Source of the DNA: Fragilaria crotonensis
Taxonomy: Eukaryota; Bacillariophyta; Fragilariophyceae; Fragilariales; Fragilariaceae
Reading direction: 5' to 3'
Length of the DNA stretch: 40,442 nt
Assembly: GCA_022925895.1 (NCBI GenBank)
Contig: JAKSYS010000582.1
Coordinates: 1 to 40,442, forward strand
Shown: piece by piece, positions 1 to 10,340 of the stretch
Layout: each line of letters begins with the position of its first letter
How positions within the stretch are numbered: the first letter of the stretch is position 1
Notes under the pieces: generated by a model
What the model saw: only the letters and a program-made list of their open reading frames with translations
Databases searched by the model: none
What the model was told of the DNA's origin: nothing
Made by a program: the position numbers and the translations under genes

Positions 1-135
1 GGATCGTAGTGAAGCTGTATAGAAGCAATCCCAGAAGCATTGGGAAGCCGACGAATGGCGACTTCTCGTTGTTGGGCGATAGGTTGATTTGGGAAATGCA
101 GCGATCTGCTTCGAGGTTGCAGTTGCAGTTACCAG
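1..135 (+). other. Left flank of the gypsy element, open frame of unknown meaning
   Basis: The third forward frame is open from the first base through the LTR edge to about position 173, so an exon cut by the retrotransposon is possible. The peptide is not recognised, it runs off the window edge, and 45 codons of open frame can arise by chance. Nothing else is visible here. Confidence 0.15.
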
Positions 136-517
136 TGCCCTACTCGCGAAGTAATCAGTTTTATTTTGGAGGCTAATTTGTAGCTAGTTTTAAAGGATTA
201 ATAGTTGCACCTTATTAAAAGTTATGAGACTAGTTTTAAAACAAGAGAGCAGTCCCATCCTTGGTGGGATTGGACTGTTCTCTTTCATTCATCTAGGAGA
301 CTCAGTGAGTCTCAAGAGATGTCAGACAGTTCTCATTCTACTGTTGTACGGTTGTACTGTTGTACAGGATCAGTGTTCTATTGTTGCACTGTACTATGGT
401 ATTACTAGTCTACCGGTATATCCAAGTACTATACATGGCCATTGTATTGTAGTACTGGATACTAGTAATATAGTATACTGTATCGCACTACGCTAAGGGC
501 ACGTGCGGTGTACTGCA
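136..517 (-). repeat. 3' LTR of the gypsy element
   Basis: This is a direct repeat of 4962-5344. It starts TGCCC and ends TGCA on the plus strand, giving TG/CA termini. By eye the two LTRs differ only near the start (CTACTCG against CTCGCG), by one T near 240 and by one C near 313. The repeat is rich in short GTACTG/CAGTAC words. Confidence 0.92.
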
Positions 518-528
518 CTCGCTTCCCT
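518..528 (-). other. Polypurine tract of the gypsy element
   Basis: Read on the minus strand, the bases directly before the 3' LTR are AGGGAAGCGAG, purine except for one C. This is the position expected for the primer of plus-strand cDNA synthesis. It follows the integrase C-terminus with almost no spacer. Confidence 0.6.
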
Positions 529-539
529 AATTGGGCGTG

Positions 540-1500
540 CGCGTTCTTTATATGGTGTTAGTCGACGTATGTTGACACGTTCATTGACAATGCCACGTTG
601 AATGCGTACTGTACCATTAGCATAGGTTTCAGTAATCCGATAAGGTCCCGTGCGTGGGGCGGATAATTTGGAGATCAGTCCTGGTTTTTCTAGTAGGACT
701 TTTTCGCAACACGGTACTCGTGTTCAATGCGTTTAGCATTTTCCTTTTATTATTGGCGTTAATAGTATCTTGCTTACGTTGTCTTATCCTAGCCCAATCC
801 GTCTTTAATTGGATGGGCAACAACATGTCGCGTCCAAATACTAACTGTCCGGTGTAGCATCTAATGTAGTATGTACTGTACTACGTATTGCCCACGCAGC
901 TGCACTTAGGAACGGTCCCCAAGGGTCATTCGCATCGAGTTCTTTTTGTTCGAGTTCGAATGTCCGAAGTGCATTACCCAGTACTTGATGTACTCGTTCT
1001 ACAATACCGTTTGATTGTGGGTTGTAACTGGATGACGGTTTTTCTTTCATACCATAATTCTCGCACATTTGTTTGAATTGTGCTTTGAATTGAACCGTTA
1101 TCATACCCTATATGTTGGGGTCGTGGATATCTCGTCAACCACGTATTATTAAACGCTTCCATAACAGTATGTGCGTTCTTATCTGGTATTGCTATGACTT
1201 GAACCATCCTGTTACGGGATCAATCATAGTCAACGCCGCGAAGTGTATGCGTAGACGTTGGATGCGTACAACGTATGGTCCAATCAAGTCTACGTTTACG
1301 AGACCAGGAAGTTCTTCAGCTTCCTTAGGAGGTAAGTGTCCATACTTCTTCCTTTGTTTCTTAAATAGTTGACACGTACGACACGTCTTACAGAATGTCT
1401 CAACGTGACTACGTAATTTTGCCCACGTACATGTTTGTCGTATCGTTGCTTCAGTGCGTGATTCGCCTGGGTGTGCTAGATACTCATGATACCAAGCCAC
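540..1500 (-). pseudogene. Integrase region of gypsy polyprotein (frame-broken)
   Basis: The integrase inserts the cDNA into the host genome. The N-terminal zinc-binding module is visible at 1500-1380 (His-x4-His followed by CKTCRTC, an HHCC pattern). The catalytic core shows NVDLIGPY (first Asp, near 1280), GYDNGS (second Asp, near 1100) and NGIVERVHQ (Glu, near 1010), the usual spacing for a retroviral-type DDE domain. A C-terminal module near 660-560 contains RTGPYRI, the GPY/F motif of Ty3/gypsy integrases. The reading frame changes several times between these blocks. The protein stops next to the polypurine tract and carries no chromodomain. Confidence 0.85.
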
Positions 1501-2120
1501 TACGCGTTGTTGAAGTTGAATAGGAATATATATTTTCCTTGATGCGTAATGACCTCAACTCCTTCAATTGTTTTGGTATTGAAGTTCTGACTTTTGATTT
1601 CGTACTTCTTCGTTTAAGCTCATTATCTAACCGTTGGTATTTAGCGATTAGCATAGGACTTAACGGAAAGTCAGTTTCTTTAACGTCTGTTTTTGTCATG
1701 AAGATGTAAGCCATCGTATCATTTGTAGGCTCTGTTGGTAACTTCTCATTGAAGTTCGCATCTAATCTTGACAAGGCGTCAGCAATGACGTTCTTTTCTC
1801 CTTTTATATGTAGAAAGGTAGGTCCAAACTCTTCTATCAGGAGTCTCCATCGTATTATACGATCAGTGGACATTTTCTGATATAGGAGATTCTTATGATC
1901 GGTATGTACTATCAGTTTTGACCTAATAGTATATTTTTGAATTCCTTAAGTGTTTCTACTATGGATAACAGCTCTTGTTCACCAGTCGTGTAACGTTTTT
2001 GAGCGCTGTTAAGTTTCCTACTGTAGAAAGCTAACGGACGGTCATTTGCATTATGACTGCTCCCAGTTGATAATCACTGGAGTCCGTATAAATGTGAAAG
2101 TCTTTTGAGAAGTCAGGATA
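1484..2120 (-). pseudogene. RNase H region of gypsy polyprotein (frame-broken)
   Basis: This domain degrades the RNA strand of the RNA-DNA hybrid during reverse transcription. A YTDSS block near 2090-2070 matches the start of the retrotransposon RNase H fold, followed by [14 protein letters not shown] sequence, a HTDHKNLLY block near 1890, and GEKNVIADALSRLD near 1790-1755, the classic end of gypsy RNase H. The frame shifts near 2060 and 1900. It sits between RT and integrase as expected. Confidence 0.82.
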
Positions 2121-2289
2121 AGCCAGTAATGTCTCGACTTATTATGGCCTTAATGTCTTCAAATGCTTTCTGTTCTTTATCGTGCCAAATAAATTTAGCT
2201 TTGGCAGAACACAGCGCCGTAAGCGGTGCTAGTATGTGACTTCTACGTCCACATGTCACGGTAGTAATTGATCATACCTAAGAAACGTC

Positions 2290-3120
2290 TTAACTGCCGT
2301 TTGGTAGTTGGTGGTGTCAGCCGCATAATCGCTTCCACTTTCTTAGGTTGAGGTTGGATACGCGACGAGTAATCAATATCCTAAGTAATCAAGCTCGGTC
2401 ACAGCGAACGAGGATTTACGTAGGTTAACGGCAAAGCCAACATCAGTTAGGCGTTGCAACACGAGTTCAACATGCTGAAGATGGTCCTCGTAGGAACCTG
2501 CTGTTGTAATCAGTATGTCATCTAAGTACCTTACGCACATTAGGCAAATCGCCCATAATGTCATTAATTATGGCCTGAAAGATGTCAGGACTGCCATTCA
2601 AACCCATAGGTAGGCGACAGTAGCGATATTTGCCCCAGGGTACAATCATTGTACATAGATAGCTGGATTCTTTATCCAGGACAATATGGTAGTAGCCCAT
2701 ACTTAAGTCCAGAGCCGTTGCCCAATTAAACCCTTCAAGTTTCTGAAGAAGGTCTGCAATCTTGGGTAACGGGTATGGTTTACGTTTATGTACCTATTAA
2801 GTACGAAAGTCCGTTAGGACTCGAGCGTCACCAGTCTTTTAGGCTGTATGAACGTTGGTGCCGCCCACTCAGGTCATTGCACTTCGTTAATACTCCTATG
2901 TCACATAAACGTTGAATTTCTTTCTTCGTTGTTTCCTCGTAGCATTTTGGTACAGGACGGACGAGGCGTGATACGGCTTCTCATCCTTACTTAAGGGCCG
3001 TAGTTCGAGATGTACAGGCGGTACATTGAGTACGCCCAGTCCTCCACTAAACAACTTCGGATACTTTCGTAGCGAACGTACGAGTTGTTTTTGTTGATCG
3101 TTACTTAGGTGCGTATCCAT
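2290..3120 (-). pseudogene. Reverse transcriptase region of gypsy polyprotein (frame-broken)
   Basis: The N-terminal part (3120-2896) has the spacer typical of gypsy polyproteins (KLFSGGLGVLNVPPVHLEL). The block at 2700-2518 includes a Met-Gly-Tyr-Tyr-His-Ile start, RLPMGLNGSPDIFQ and the region before the catalytic loop. The catalytic YLDDILI lies at about 2530-2510, followed by the DHLQHV helix and SSFAVTELDYLGY. At least three frame changes are needed to read it. One of them falls close to the YLDD, where the sequence between 2564 and 2518 is duplicated across two frames. Confidence 0.88.
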
Positions 3121-3528
3121 GTGTGCGTAGTCATCCAGATCTAACGCACTATGGTCTGCATCCAGTATACGTTTCTGCCTCGCTTCTGCTTCCTTGAGTA
3201 CCGTGGGTTCGATACTGTGGTAGTAGATAGCTGTAGCATTCTGTAGATCGGATATTACGTGTTTTCTTTCATGAAATTTCTACACCTTCCCATACTATCC
3301 GTTGTGTATTGAAATTAATTTCGATACCCAATTCTGATAGTAAATCTGCACGATGATCATGTCATACTGTGCATTCTTGCATAACGTATGTGTGTCCTCG
3401 TGACACACCCATTGTACTATCTTTGACATACTAAACTCGGGTAATTTGAATTTAATTTCCCGTTGCAGTTTCGTTACGAATTGACCACCCATAGTGTGCC
3501 ATCGTGTATGTGATGTTTTGAATACCGG

Positions 3529-3792
3529 TCAGTTAAGCCCGTATCGCATCCTTAAGTATAATTGCGCAGATGCTCCAGTGTCTAGCAAAATGCGAACAAT
3601 GCCGGGTTTGCCTGTTCCCATCACTTCGCCCGACTTCGGTGGTTTTGTGTTTTTGTTTTGTCTCTTACTGCCATGGCCATCTTTGGATGGCAATATCTCA
3701 CTAGAAAATGAACCAAAGTAGATGGAACTTTCGTCACTATCTTCTTTAGTCTCTACTGTGCTAATGGTTGTCTTGGGACTGAACATTTCCAC
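3529..3792 (-). pseudogene. Aspartic protease region of gypsy polyprotein
   Basis: The motif ILLDTGASAQL at about 3590-3560 is the active-site signature of a retropepsin, which cleaves the gag-pol polyprotein. It is preceded by a Ser/Lys-rich linker. The flap and second half lie in other frames at 3490-3295. The domain is located between the gag zinc knuckle and the RT. Confidence 0.8.
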
Positions 3793-3933
3793 GATTTCTG
3801 CATCGAATTCTCGGGTGTAAAGTCGCGGACCTTACGCTTGCCAGACTTCGGGTTGCGTGGAAGACGCTCAAGGATAGCGTTAAGCTGCTCCTGCGTCATC
3901 AAGACATTTCGGTCGGTAAAACCGACATTTTTC

Positions 3934-4927
3934 TTACCAGGTTTCTGTTTCCCTTGTTCTCAGGGTTAAACCAACAGTCTTTCGTAGTATGATTCGTACG
4001 ACCGCAATGCGCACACTTCTTATACTTAGACGACTGTGTTTTGCCGTTGCCATTTTGTCAGCGGACTTACCGTTCCAATTGCCCTTTTTCGTGCCCTCAG
4101 GGTTATCGGATTTGTCCACCTTACGACGTTTGGCCTCAAGTGCCTGTCTGAGTTCAAGTTTCTCAAAATAATCAACAGTGCCTTGAAAATCGAACTTATA
4201 AAGCTCGATGTTCGCACCAAGAATGACCGCTTGCCATTCTTCAGGCTTCGCCTGGTTGAGAATTTGAATCAAGTCGTCATCAGACAATTTAGACGGTTCA
4301 GCCTTACCTTCTTCCCGTGGAAAATACGGTAAGTAATTATTTAGCTCGCGTAAACGCGTAGCAAAGTTACGAACCGTATGACTTCCAAGACGTAGGTAAT
4401 GCTGCATGTACACCACCTGCTTCTGGTACGCATGCAAGATTGGGAAGTAAGACTTACCAACTTCCGTCATTACCAGCTGGAAAATCTCGTTTGGAGTCTT
4501 CCTCTGTCGTGCGGGACCCGCTACGTTCTCCGTATCGAGTCTACGCCACGTTTGCTGGAATTTGTCTCTTGCACTGCCCTTAAGTAGTGCAAGAGCCATA
4601 GACGCTTTTGTTCGCCAGACTCGAGCGGATAGTCACGAATGACCTCCTCGAGCTCTATGCGCCACTTCACCCACGCTTCTGGCGAGGTGTCGTAGTCTCC
4701 AAACAAACGAATTCTCTTTTCGATATTTTGGAGTTCGCATTTCCGGCTTCAATCGGGACGTCGATTTTTTTATAGTTGCCCTCATCGTCAGATTTCTCTG
4801 TCGATTTCTTGGGCCTATCAAAATAAATCGACGGCGGATTCAACGCGAGGTTCGACTGACGGAATGCGACATGTTCCGCAGACGAATTTTCAGACGCTTT
4901 GCGCTTACCTTTATTTTTGTTCGTCAT
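3934..4927 (-). pseudogene. Gag region of gypsy element with zinc knuckle
   Basis: The ATG at 4927-4925 lies only about 35 bases inside the 5' LTR and opens a Lys-rich N-terminus. The capsid-like part (4706-4100) is helical, with the retrotransposon-gag feel of a WVKWRIELEE block and LLKGSARDKFQQTW. A CCHC zinc knuckle, C-AHC-GRTNH-TTKD-C (CX2CX4HX4C), lies at 4015-3974 in a different frame from the capsid part. The reading frame changes at about 4720, 4610 and 4040. Gag coats the RNA and forms the particle. The very short leader leaves little room for a conventional primer-binding site, and I did not recognise one. Confidence 0.85.
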
Positions 4928-4961
4928 GGTGATGTACTGACTACTGGGAGTGAATTCACTG

Positions 4962-5344
4962 TGCCCTCGCGCGAAGTAATCAGTTTTATTTTGGAGGCTA
5001 ATTTGTAGCTAGTTTTAAAGGATTAATAGTTGCACCTTATTAAAAGTTATGAGACTAGTTTTTAAAACAAGAGAGCAGTCCCATCCTTGGTGGGATTGGA
5101 CTGTTCTCTTTCATTCATCTAGGAGACTCAGTGAGTCTCCAAGAGATGTCAGACAGTTCTCATTCTACTGTTGTACGGTTGTACTGTTGTACAGGATCAG
5201 TGTTCTATTGTTGCACTGTACTATGGTATTACTAGTCTACCGGTATATCCAAGTACTATACATGGCCATTGTATTGTAGTACTGGATACTAGTAATATAG
5301 TATACTGTATCGCACTACGCTAAGGGCACGTGCGGTGTACTGCA
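4962..5344 (-). repeat. 5' LTR of the gypsy element
   Basis: Direct repeat of 136-517 with the same TG/CA ends. In the element's orientation this is the promoter-bearing LTR: transcription would run leftward into gag at 4927. I did not identify a TATA box with confidence. Confidence 0.92.
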
Positions 5345-5360
5345 ACATCCCCCAATTAAA

Positions 5361-5675
5361 CCGGCCTGCGGGCGCCTAAAAAATGAGCATGATCGCCTAA
5401 ATTCGACTTCGACAAAGCGCCTAAATTAAACGAAAATATAGATATTGATACTGTATATATATTTATATACAGTAAATAGTACGACTATAAACAGTAGCCG
5501 GTACCAGTAGGACGATACATTAGTTGTACAGTAGTACTGTCGTGATCCTTTGTCTTGATTTTAGTACTGGCACTGTGACACTGTACTGTAACCGTAACCC
5601 CTAACCCCAGCGCCTAAATTAGACTTCGACAAAGCGTCTAAATTTGCGAGTTTTAGGCGCTCGTAGGCGCGCCGG
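5361..5675. mobile_element. 315-bp inverted-repeat element (non-autonomous transposon or fold-back)
   Basis: The left end begins CCGGCCTGCGGGCGCCTAAA and the right end, read in reverse complement, begins CCGGCGCGCCTACGAGCGCC, so both ends share CCGGC..GCG followed by GCGCCTAAAA. Inside, a 35-bp direct repeat with CGCCTAAATT and GACTTCGACAAAGCG occurs at 5394-5428 and 5611-5645. No coding sequence and no clear target-site duplication are seen. Confidence 0.5.
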
Positions 5676-5763
5676 CCAGATCGACAAAAAGCCCTGATCA
5701 TCAGACACATACAGTATCACATAGTCCGAGTACTCAAGTACCTGGTACTGAGTAGTCTTACTA

Positions 5764-6436
5764 CATAAAAATGGCTTTGGCCATTTTTAAAACAGCTTTG
5801 AACCAATCTCTTGTGAAATTCAACGACCTCTACAAAAAACACTCCAATTTTCATTCTTTTACACCGTGACCTATTGTAAAGCTCTCCTTAATGAACAAAT
5901 AAAGGTATGTTCTAGATAGAAAAGCAATATAATTGCTCAGTTCTCTCAAATACGCATACTGTAGATGATGTCAAAACATTGTTTCACGACCATTTTTCAC
6001 ATGTCGAGGATGCCCTCACAATTTCTACAAGCTTCAGTTCTGAATATTTTCACACGCTTGAGAGAATTCCACTTGGTGTTTGTTCTACACTGTGTGGTAC
6101 AAACAGCTCGTACAAACCCTGTACCGATCCGAATTTTGATTGACGATTTACTCATCAAACTTTTGTGAAAAAATTAAGAACGGAATATAAAATATTATAT
6201 ATGTATATGTATAAATATTTATACACGACTTTGAACCAGTAAATGAAAAACGAAGACTTGTATATCATGGATAGGCAATTCCGATCTTGCTCCAGTACTT
6301 TGATCATTCTTCATTGCTGTTGACAAGCAGATGAAGGATCAATGATACAAGAACTGTTCGTTCAACATTTATGTTTCTACGTAGATATAGTAATTTGAAA
6401 CTCTTGTGAAATTATTGGTTCCAAGCCATTTTTATG
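5764..6436. mobile_element. MITE-like element, family sharing AAAAATGGCTT ends
   Basis: The left end CATAAAAATGGCTT (5764-5777) is repeated in perfect inverted form at 6423-6436. Inside these, GAACCAAT and CTTGTGAAATT also mirror each other (5810-5820 against 6402-6420). TACTAC stands beside both ends (5759-5764 and 6441-6446) and may be a target duplication, although it overlaps the left terminus. The interior has no convincing ORF. The ends share a core with the element at 12450-13168. Confidence 0.55.
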
Positions 6437-6537
6437 TGGGTACTACAACAAAAAATAACCCTGTTGTGCACAAAACGGAGGAATTTCAATGTTATCGCAG
6501 TACAATGATCCGGTAGTGGAAGGTCCGGTATATCCTA

Positions 6538-6923
6538 CTATATTATAAATTAATTGTGTGCGTGTGTGCGTGCGTGCGTGCGTCCGTCTGTTACGGAGTA
6601 TGACCACTCTGGGGTACTGGATCAAATGAATACTGTCTATATTATAAATTAACGGAGTATGACCACTCTGGGGTACTGGATCAAATGAATACTGTCTATA
6701 TTATAAATTAATTGTGTGCGTGTGTGCGTGCGTGCGTCCGTCTGTTACGGAGTATGACCACTCTGGGGTACTGGATCAAATGAATACTGTCTCATACTCG
6801 GAGTATGATATATGTCATACATGCATACTGGAGTACTCCGTAAGCGATGTCGGTAAGATTTGCATATACGTAGTTGCGTCAGTGCGTGCGTCTGTTACGG
6901 AGTATGACCACTCTGGGGTACTG
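6538..6923. repeat. Tandem repeat of ~100 bp with GTGCG microsatellite core
   Basis: A unit beginning CTATATTATAAATTAA, followed by a GTGTGCGTGCGTGCGTCCG stretch and then TTACGGAGTATGACCACTCT, occurs at about 6538-6635 and 6695-6790. A shortened copy lacking the GTGCG part lies between them (6636-6694), and a partial copy is at about 6881-6923. Long apparent ORFs on both strands here are made of the repeat and are not genes. Confidence 0.8.
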
Positions 6924-7075
6924 CACTACTTGCGTATAGTACTGAACTGTACAAACAGTACACACAACCGTGCACAACCCATACCGTACACGTATTCCAA
7001 AAGTCCGACCAATTGGGAGGTACCCACTAGTGAAGTTAAACGACGTTGCATTTCGAATATGCATATGGCCGTACG

Positions 7076-7381
7076 TCATACGCTATACCAGAAATTCCGA
7101 GGTCTGCAGCCTGCCCGGTGACGTTGATTCGCACGAATTGTTCCGTGGCCTCTCATGAATACCGCAATCGCACCGCAAGGCCGACGAAAGTCGAAAGCAA
7201 GGATGCTGATCGGCAAACACTCTTCCTTGGGCATCAACTTGCGAAGACAGTGGAGGATATCAAGCACGGGGTCAACCTCACTGAGAACGTGTTGGGTGGA
7301 CGCCGAACGCCTCATGAGTTCATAGCCATGCAACGAATTTTTTTGGCCGCCGACCGTCTCAGCACGACAGCGTTGCGCTGA
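7076..7381 (+). CDS. Possible 3' exon of an unrecognised gene
   Basis: A forward frame is open from at least 7046 to a TGA at 7379-7381, but it has no ATG near its start; the only in-frame Met is close to the end. It could be the last exon of a spliced gene or chance. The peptide is not recognised. It would be convergent with the dehydratase gene, and AATAAA-like sequence (AAAATAAATC, about 7402-7412) follows the stop. Codon use looks more ordered than in the repeat just upstream. Confidence is low because no upstream exon can be assigned. Confidence 0.2.
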   Translation, partial: SYAIPEIPRSAACPVTLIRTNCSVASHEYRNRTARPTKVESKDADRQTLFLGHQLAKTVEDIKHGVNLTENVLGGRRTPHEFIAMQRIFLAADRLSTTALR

Positions 7382-7446
7382 CGACTAGAACAAAGCTTTA
7401 CATAAAATAAATCTTTCACAGTTTATGTGTATACTCCTTGACTCCT

Positions 7447-7478
7447 CGCCAACATCCCTGAATATTGGGATGTTGGCG
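7447..7478. promoter_or_regulatory. Perfect 12-bp stem-loop downstream of the dehydratase gene
   Basis: CGCCAACATCCC (7447-7458) pairs perfectly with GGGATGTTGGCG (7467-7478) around an 8-base loop. The structure lies 38-69 bases past the dehydratase stop codon, between two possibly convergent genes. Its role is unknown: a 3' UTR or mRNA-end structure, or the relic of a small fold-back repeat. Confidence 0.55.
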
Positions 7479-7515
7479 GTGAATATTTGTAGTCTTCATT
7501 CTTTCCGTGTCCACC

Positions 7516-8781
7516 TTAGGTCCTCATTCGGTCAGTGTCGACCAGCTCTCCTTTGAGCATCGCAACATCAGCCTCAACCATTTCCTTAACAAGTTCGGCG
7601 AACGGAGTCTTGGCAACCCATCCAATGATGTTCTTTGCCTTGGTTGGGTCTCCCAACAAAAGCTCGACTTCGGTAGGTCGGAAGTATCGCGGGTCGATCT
7701 TGATCAAGACACGCGATTCGTCTTCGGCGTCGACACCGATCTCGTCAACAGTTCCGGTTGGTCCCACCCACTTGACGGTAGTTCCAACAACAGCGAAAGC
7801 TTTCTCGACGAACTCTCTGACACTAAAAGAGAAGAAAACATGGAATAGAGTTAGGCGAGGATGAAAATTTCAGAAATATCCTCATTCGCACTTTCGCTGT
7901 TTTTCGACTTACGTGTGCGTTTCACCGGTGGCAAGGACGTAATCATCAGGTTCGTCCATTTGAAGCATCATCCACATGCCCTCAACGTAGTCGCGAGCAT
8001 GGCCCCAATCACGCTTGGCATCAATATTACCCAGGTACAGGGTCTTGTCGATGCCAGCGCTGATGCGTGCCACACCGGTCGTGATCTTTCGAGTCACAAA
8101 GGTACGGCCACGACGAGGAGACTCGTGGTTGAAGAGAATACCGTTGGTCACATGCATGCCGTAGGCTTCTCTGTAGTTGACGAGGATCCAGAAGGCGTAT
8201 TGCTTGGCGACAGCGTACGGAGAACGCGGGTAGAATGGAGTTGTCTCGGATTGAGGAACTTCCTGGACCTTACCGTAGAGTTCCGAGGTGGATGCTTGGT
8301 AAAATTTGACCGACTTCTCGAGACCTGCAGCGCGAATTGCATCAAGCATACGCAACACACCGATTCCGTCACAGTCAGCAGTGTACTCAGGCATGTCGAA
8401 TGACACCTTGACGTGGGACATGGCACCAAGATTGTAGATCTCGGTTGGCTTAACATTGGAAATGATCGTGATCAAGTTGGTGGCGTCGCAGAGATCTCCG
8501 TAGTGGAGGAAGATCTTTACTCCAGTCTCGTGACGGTCTCTATAAATGTGATCGATACGACCAGTGTTGAAGCAAGAAGAACGGCGGACAATACCGTGGA
8601 CCTACCAAAGAAGGAAACAATCATATACGCGGATGTGAGCAGGCACACCCAGGGTACGAACGTCGAGAACAACCTCTCATTCACTTACAGTGTAGCCCTT
8701 CTCGAGCAGAAATTCTGCCAAATAAGAACCATCTTGACCAGTGATACCTGTGACCAAAGCGACCTTGCGTTCAGAAGACAT
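7516..8781 (-). CDS. GMD: GDP-mannose 4,6-dehydratase, three exons
   Basis: The enzyme converts GDP-mannose to GDP-4-keto-6-deoxymannose with NADP+, the first step to GDP-fucose in the cytosol. Exon 1 is 8689-8781 (31 codons from the ATG), intron 1 is 8602-8688 (87 nt, GTAAGT...TAG), exon 2 is 7913-8601, intron 2 is 7823-7912 (90 nt, GTAAGT...TTTTAG) and exon 3 is 7516-7822, ending in TAA. The joined product is 362 residues, the usual length. It has the Rossmann TGITGQDG motif at residues 11-18, HGIVRRSS at 33-40, GDLCD at 66-70, STSELYG at 135-141 and the short-chain dehydrogenase YxxxK at Tyr160/Lys164. With Thr136 and Glu138 these match the known GMD active site. The expected partner, GDP-fucose synthase, is not in the window. 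The gene appears intact and is the only clearly functional host gene here. Confidence 0.97.
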
Positions 8782-9456
8782 GGTGATGCGATTGATTGAG
8801 TCTGGATGAGAAATGCGACTGTGCTGATCGAACTGATCCGCGTTTTTTTTTGTGTGCCCTGAATGTGAAATACAAGATCCCCAATGACCGAAATGAAATT
8901 GGGAGGAAAACCTACATCGAAATCACGTTCTAACCTCTTTTAAAAAATTGATTTACTAAGGTTATGACTCTCAGCGTCGGAGGCCTGAAATATACAAAAA
9001 GGCTCTAGAGCAGAAATCCCACGAAGACATGTCTATAGCACAGTTCAATTTCAAAGCATGTAGACATTTGCCAGCCATAGAGTCATCGTGAAAATGACCG
9101 CGATTCAAACTACTACTATACGCACAAGTACAGTACTACAGTATTTCTTCTTCACCATAGAAATTTTAAATAGATATATTCTCCATGAATAAATTGTATT
9201 ATCGATCTCGGAAGTCTCATCGCCAGAACGTTCCCTATCGGTAGTAGTCAAAGTACTCGTAGTCCTCGCTCCTACAAGTGGCGAGTTGAATTCCATGATG
9301 AGTCATTTGTTTCTGTCAAAGTGACTTCTTGAGTGGTTTTAGGTTTTACCAGTCTGGGGGGCGGCCATTGGCCGCGGTTGTTGCACGACGGTAGAGGAGG
9401 TCTGGTAAGATCTGTCGTATACAGAGTACGGAGTACGATTGCAAAATTTGTACCAC
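8782..9456. other. Upstream region of the dehydratase gene, no gene seen
   Basis: This is AT-rich sequence directly upstream of the GMD start codon, so it should contain that gene's promoter on the minus strand. No TATA box in a convincing place, no repeat and no ORF with real support was found. A GC-rich near-palindrome (GCGGCCATTGGCCGC) lies near 9361-9375. Confidence 0.4.
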
Positions 9457-10340
9457 GATATATGGCTGGTTTCACCCTGGACCCTCGCAAGGTAGGTCTT
9501 GGTACTTATTGTACTGATGTTCAATAACTACTATAGTAAACTCTGCGAACATTTTTTGGTCTTGCCCTCATTTGCTGCGAGTTTCGGACAACTCCAATTG
9601 CTGCTCACGATGACATTGCGTTCATCTTAATTCACCCCTCCGGATGAAGCCAATGCACACCCATGTGTATTGGACTCTCCATGAGGCCCTGAATCTCGTT
9701 TTACAACGAACTGCGGTTTCTGGGATGATGAAAGAATTGAGGGAGCAGTAACAAGACTTCATCACCACTCTCGCAATTTGTTGTTGGCTGGTGGGTTGCA
9801 ATTCGTGTTGTAAAATCTTGGGATTGACAACCTGTCAGGACGTGAGATTTTCACAAGAGTGAATACACCGCTTTGGTTTGAGGAGGATGGTCCCAAATCA
9901 TGTTGATGCCATCGGCATTTGCCGTCTCCACGAATGTGCAAGCCCACCGTCATATCTTTTTGAAAACTTGTGCAATTAAAGCTCAGAGATATGTCTGTCT
10001 CGGCCGCGGCACAAGTTGGTCGGCACAGTTTATTCGAGAGTCCTATGGTCATGGTTTGGCAATTTCCTCCCATGGGGTCGGTGTGATCCTGGCCGATTCT
10101 GTGGACGCAGCATCGTCAACGATGACAATACCATTACCTTAAGCAACATCGCTTGATTTGGAGTTCAATTCTGCGTACTCCACATCCGAACTCATGACAA
10201 AGCATTGAATGACACCATATTGTCATAATTTTGTTCACAGTCGGGAAGGAGGCGTAGTGAGAAAATGTGTTCACAGCAGTGTTGCGGTAATGTGTAACTT
10301 CTGTGTGGAATGGTTGCAATGCGTTTGTGTCAACGGCTTT

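Larger units (their letters stand above)
136..5344 (-). mobile_element. Ty3/gypsy-type LTR retrotransposon, full length, frame-broken
   Basis: Two direct repeats of about 382 bp (136-517 and 4962-5344), each starting TG and ending CA, enclose about 4.4 kb. Read on the minus strand, the interior shows gag with a CCHC zinc knuckle, an aspartic protease (LLDTGAS), a reverse transcriptase (YLDD), an RNase H region ending in DALSR, and an integrase with HHCC zinc finger, DDE-type core and a GPY/F C-terminal module. The order PR-RT-RH-INT is that of Ty3/gypsy, not Ty1/copia. No chromodomain is seen: the integrase runs almost to the 3' LTR. All domains are broken by frameshifts, yet the LTRs are nearly identical, so the insertion looks young and some frameshifts may be sequence errors. 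The five bases flanking each end (ACCAG and ACATC) do not match, so no target-site duplication is visible. Confidence 0.93.

Noticed and set aside
6714-7121. 135-codon plus-strand ORF
   Set aside because: Starts inside the GTGCG tandem repeat with a GTG codon; the peptide is translated repeat.
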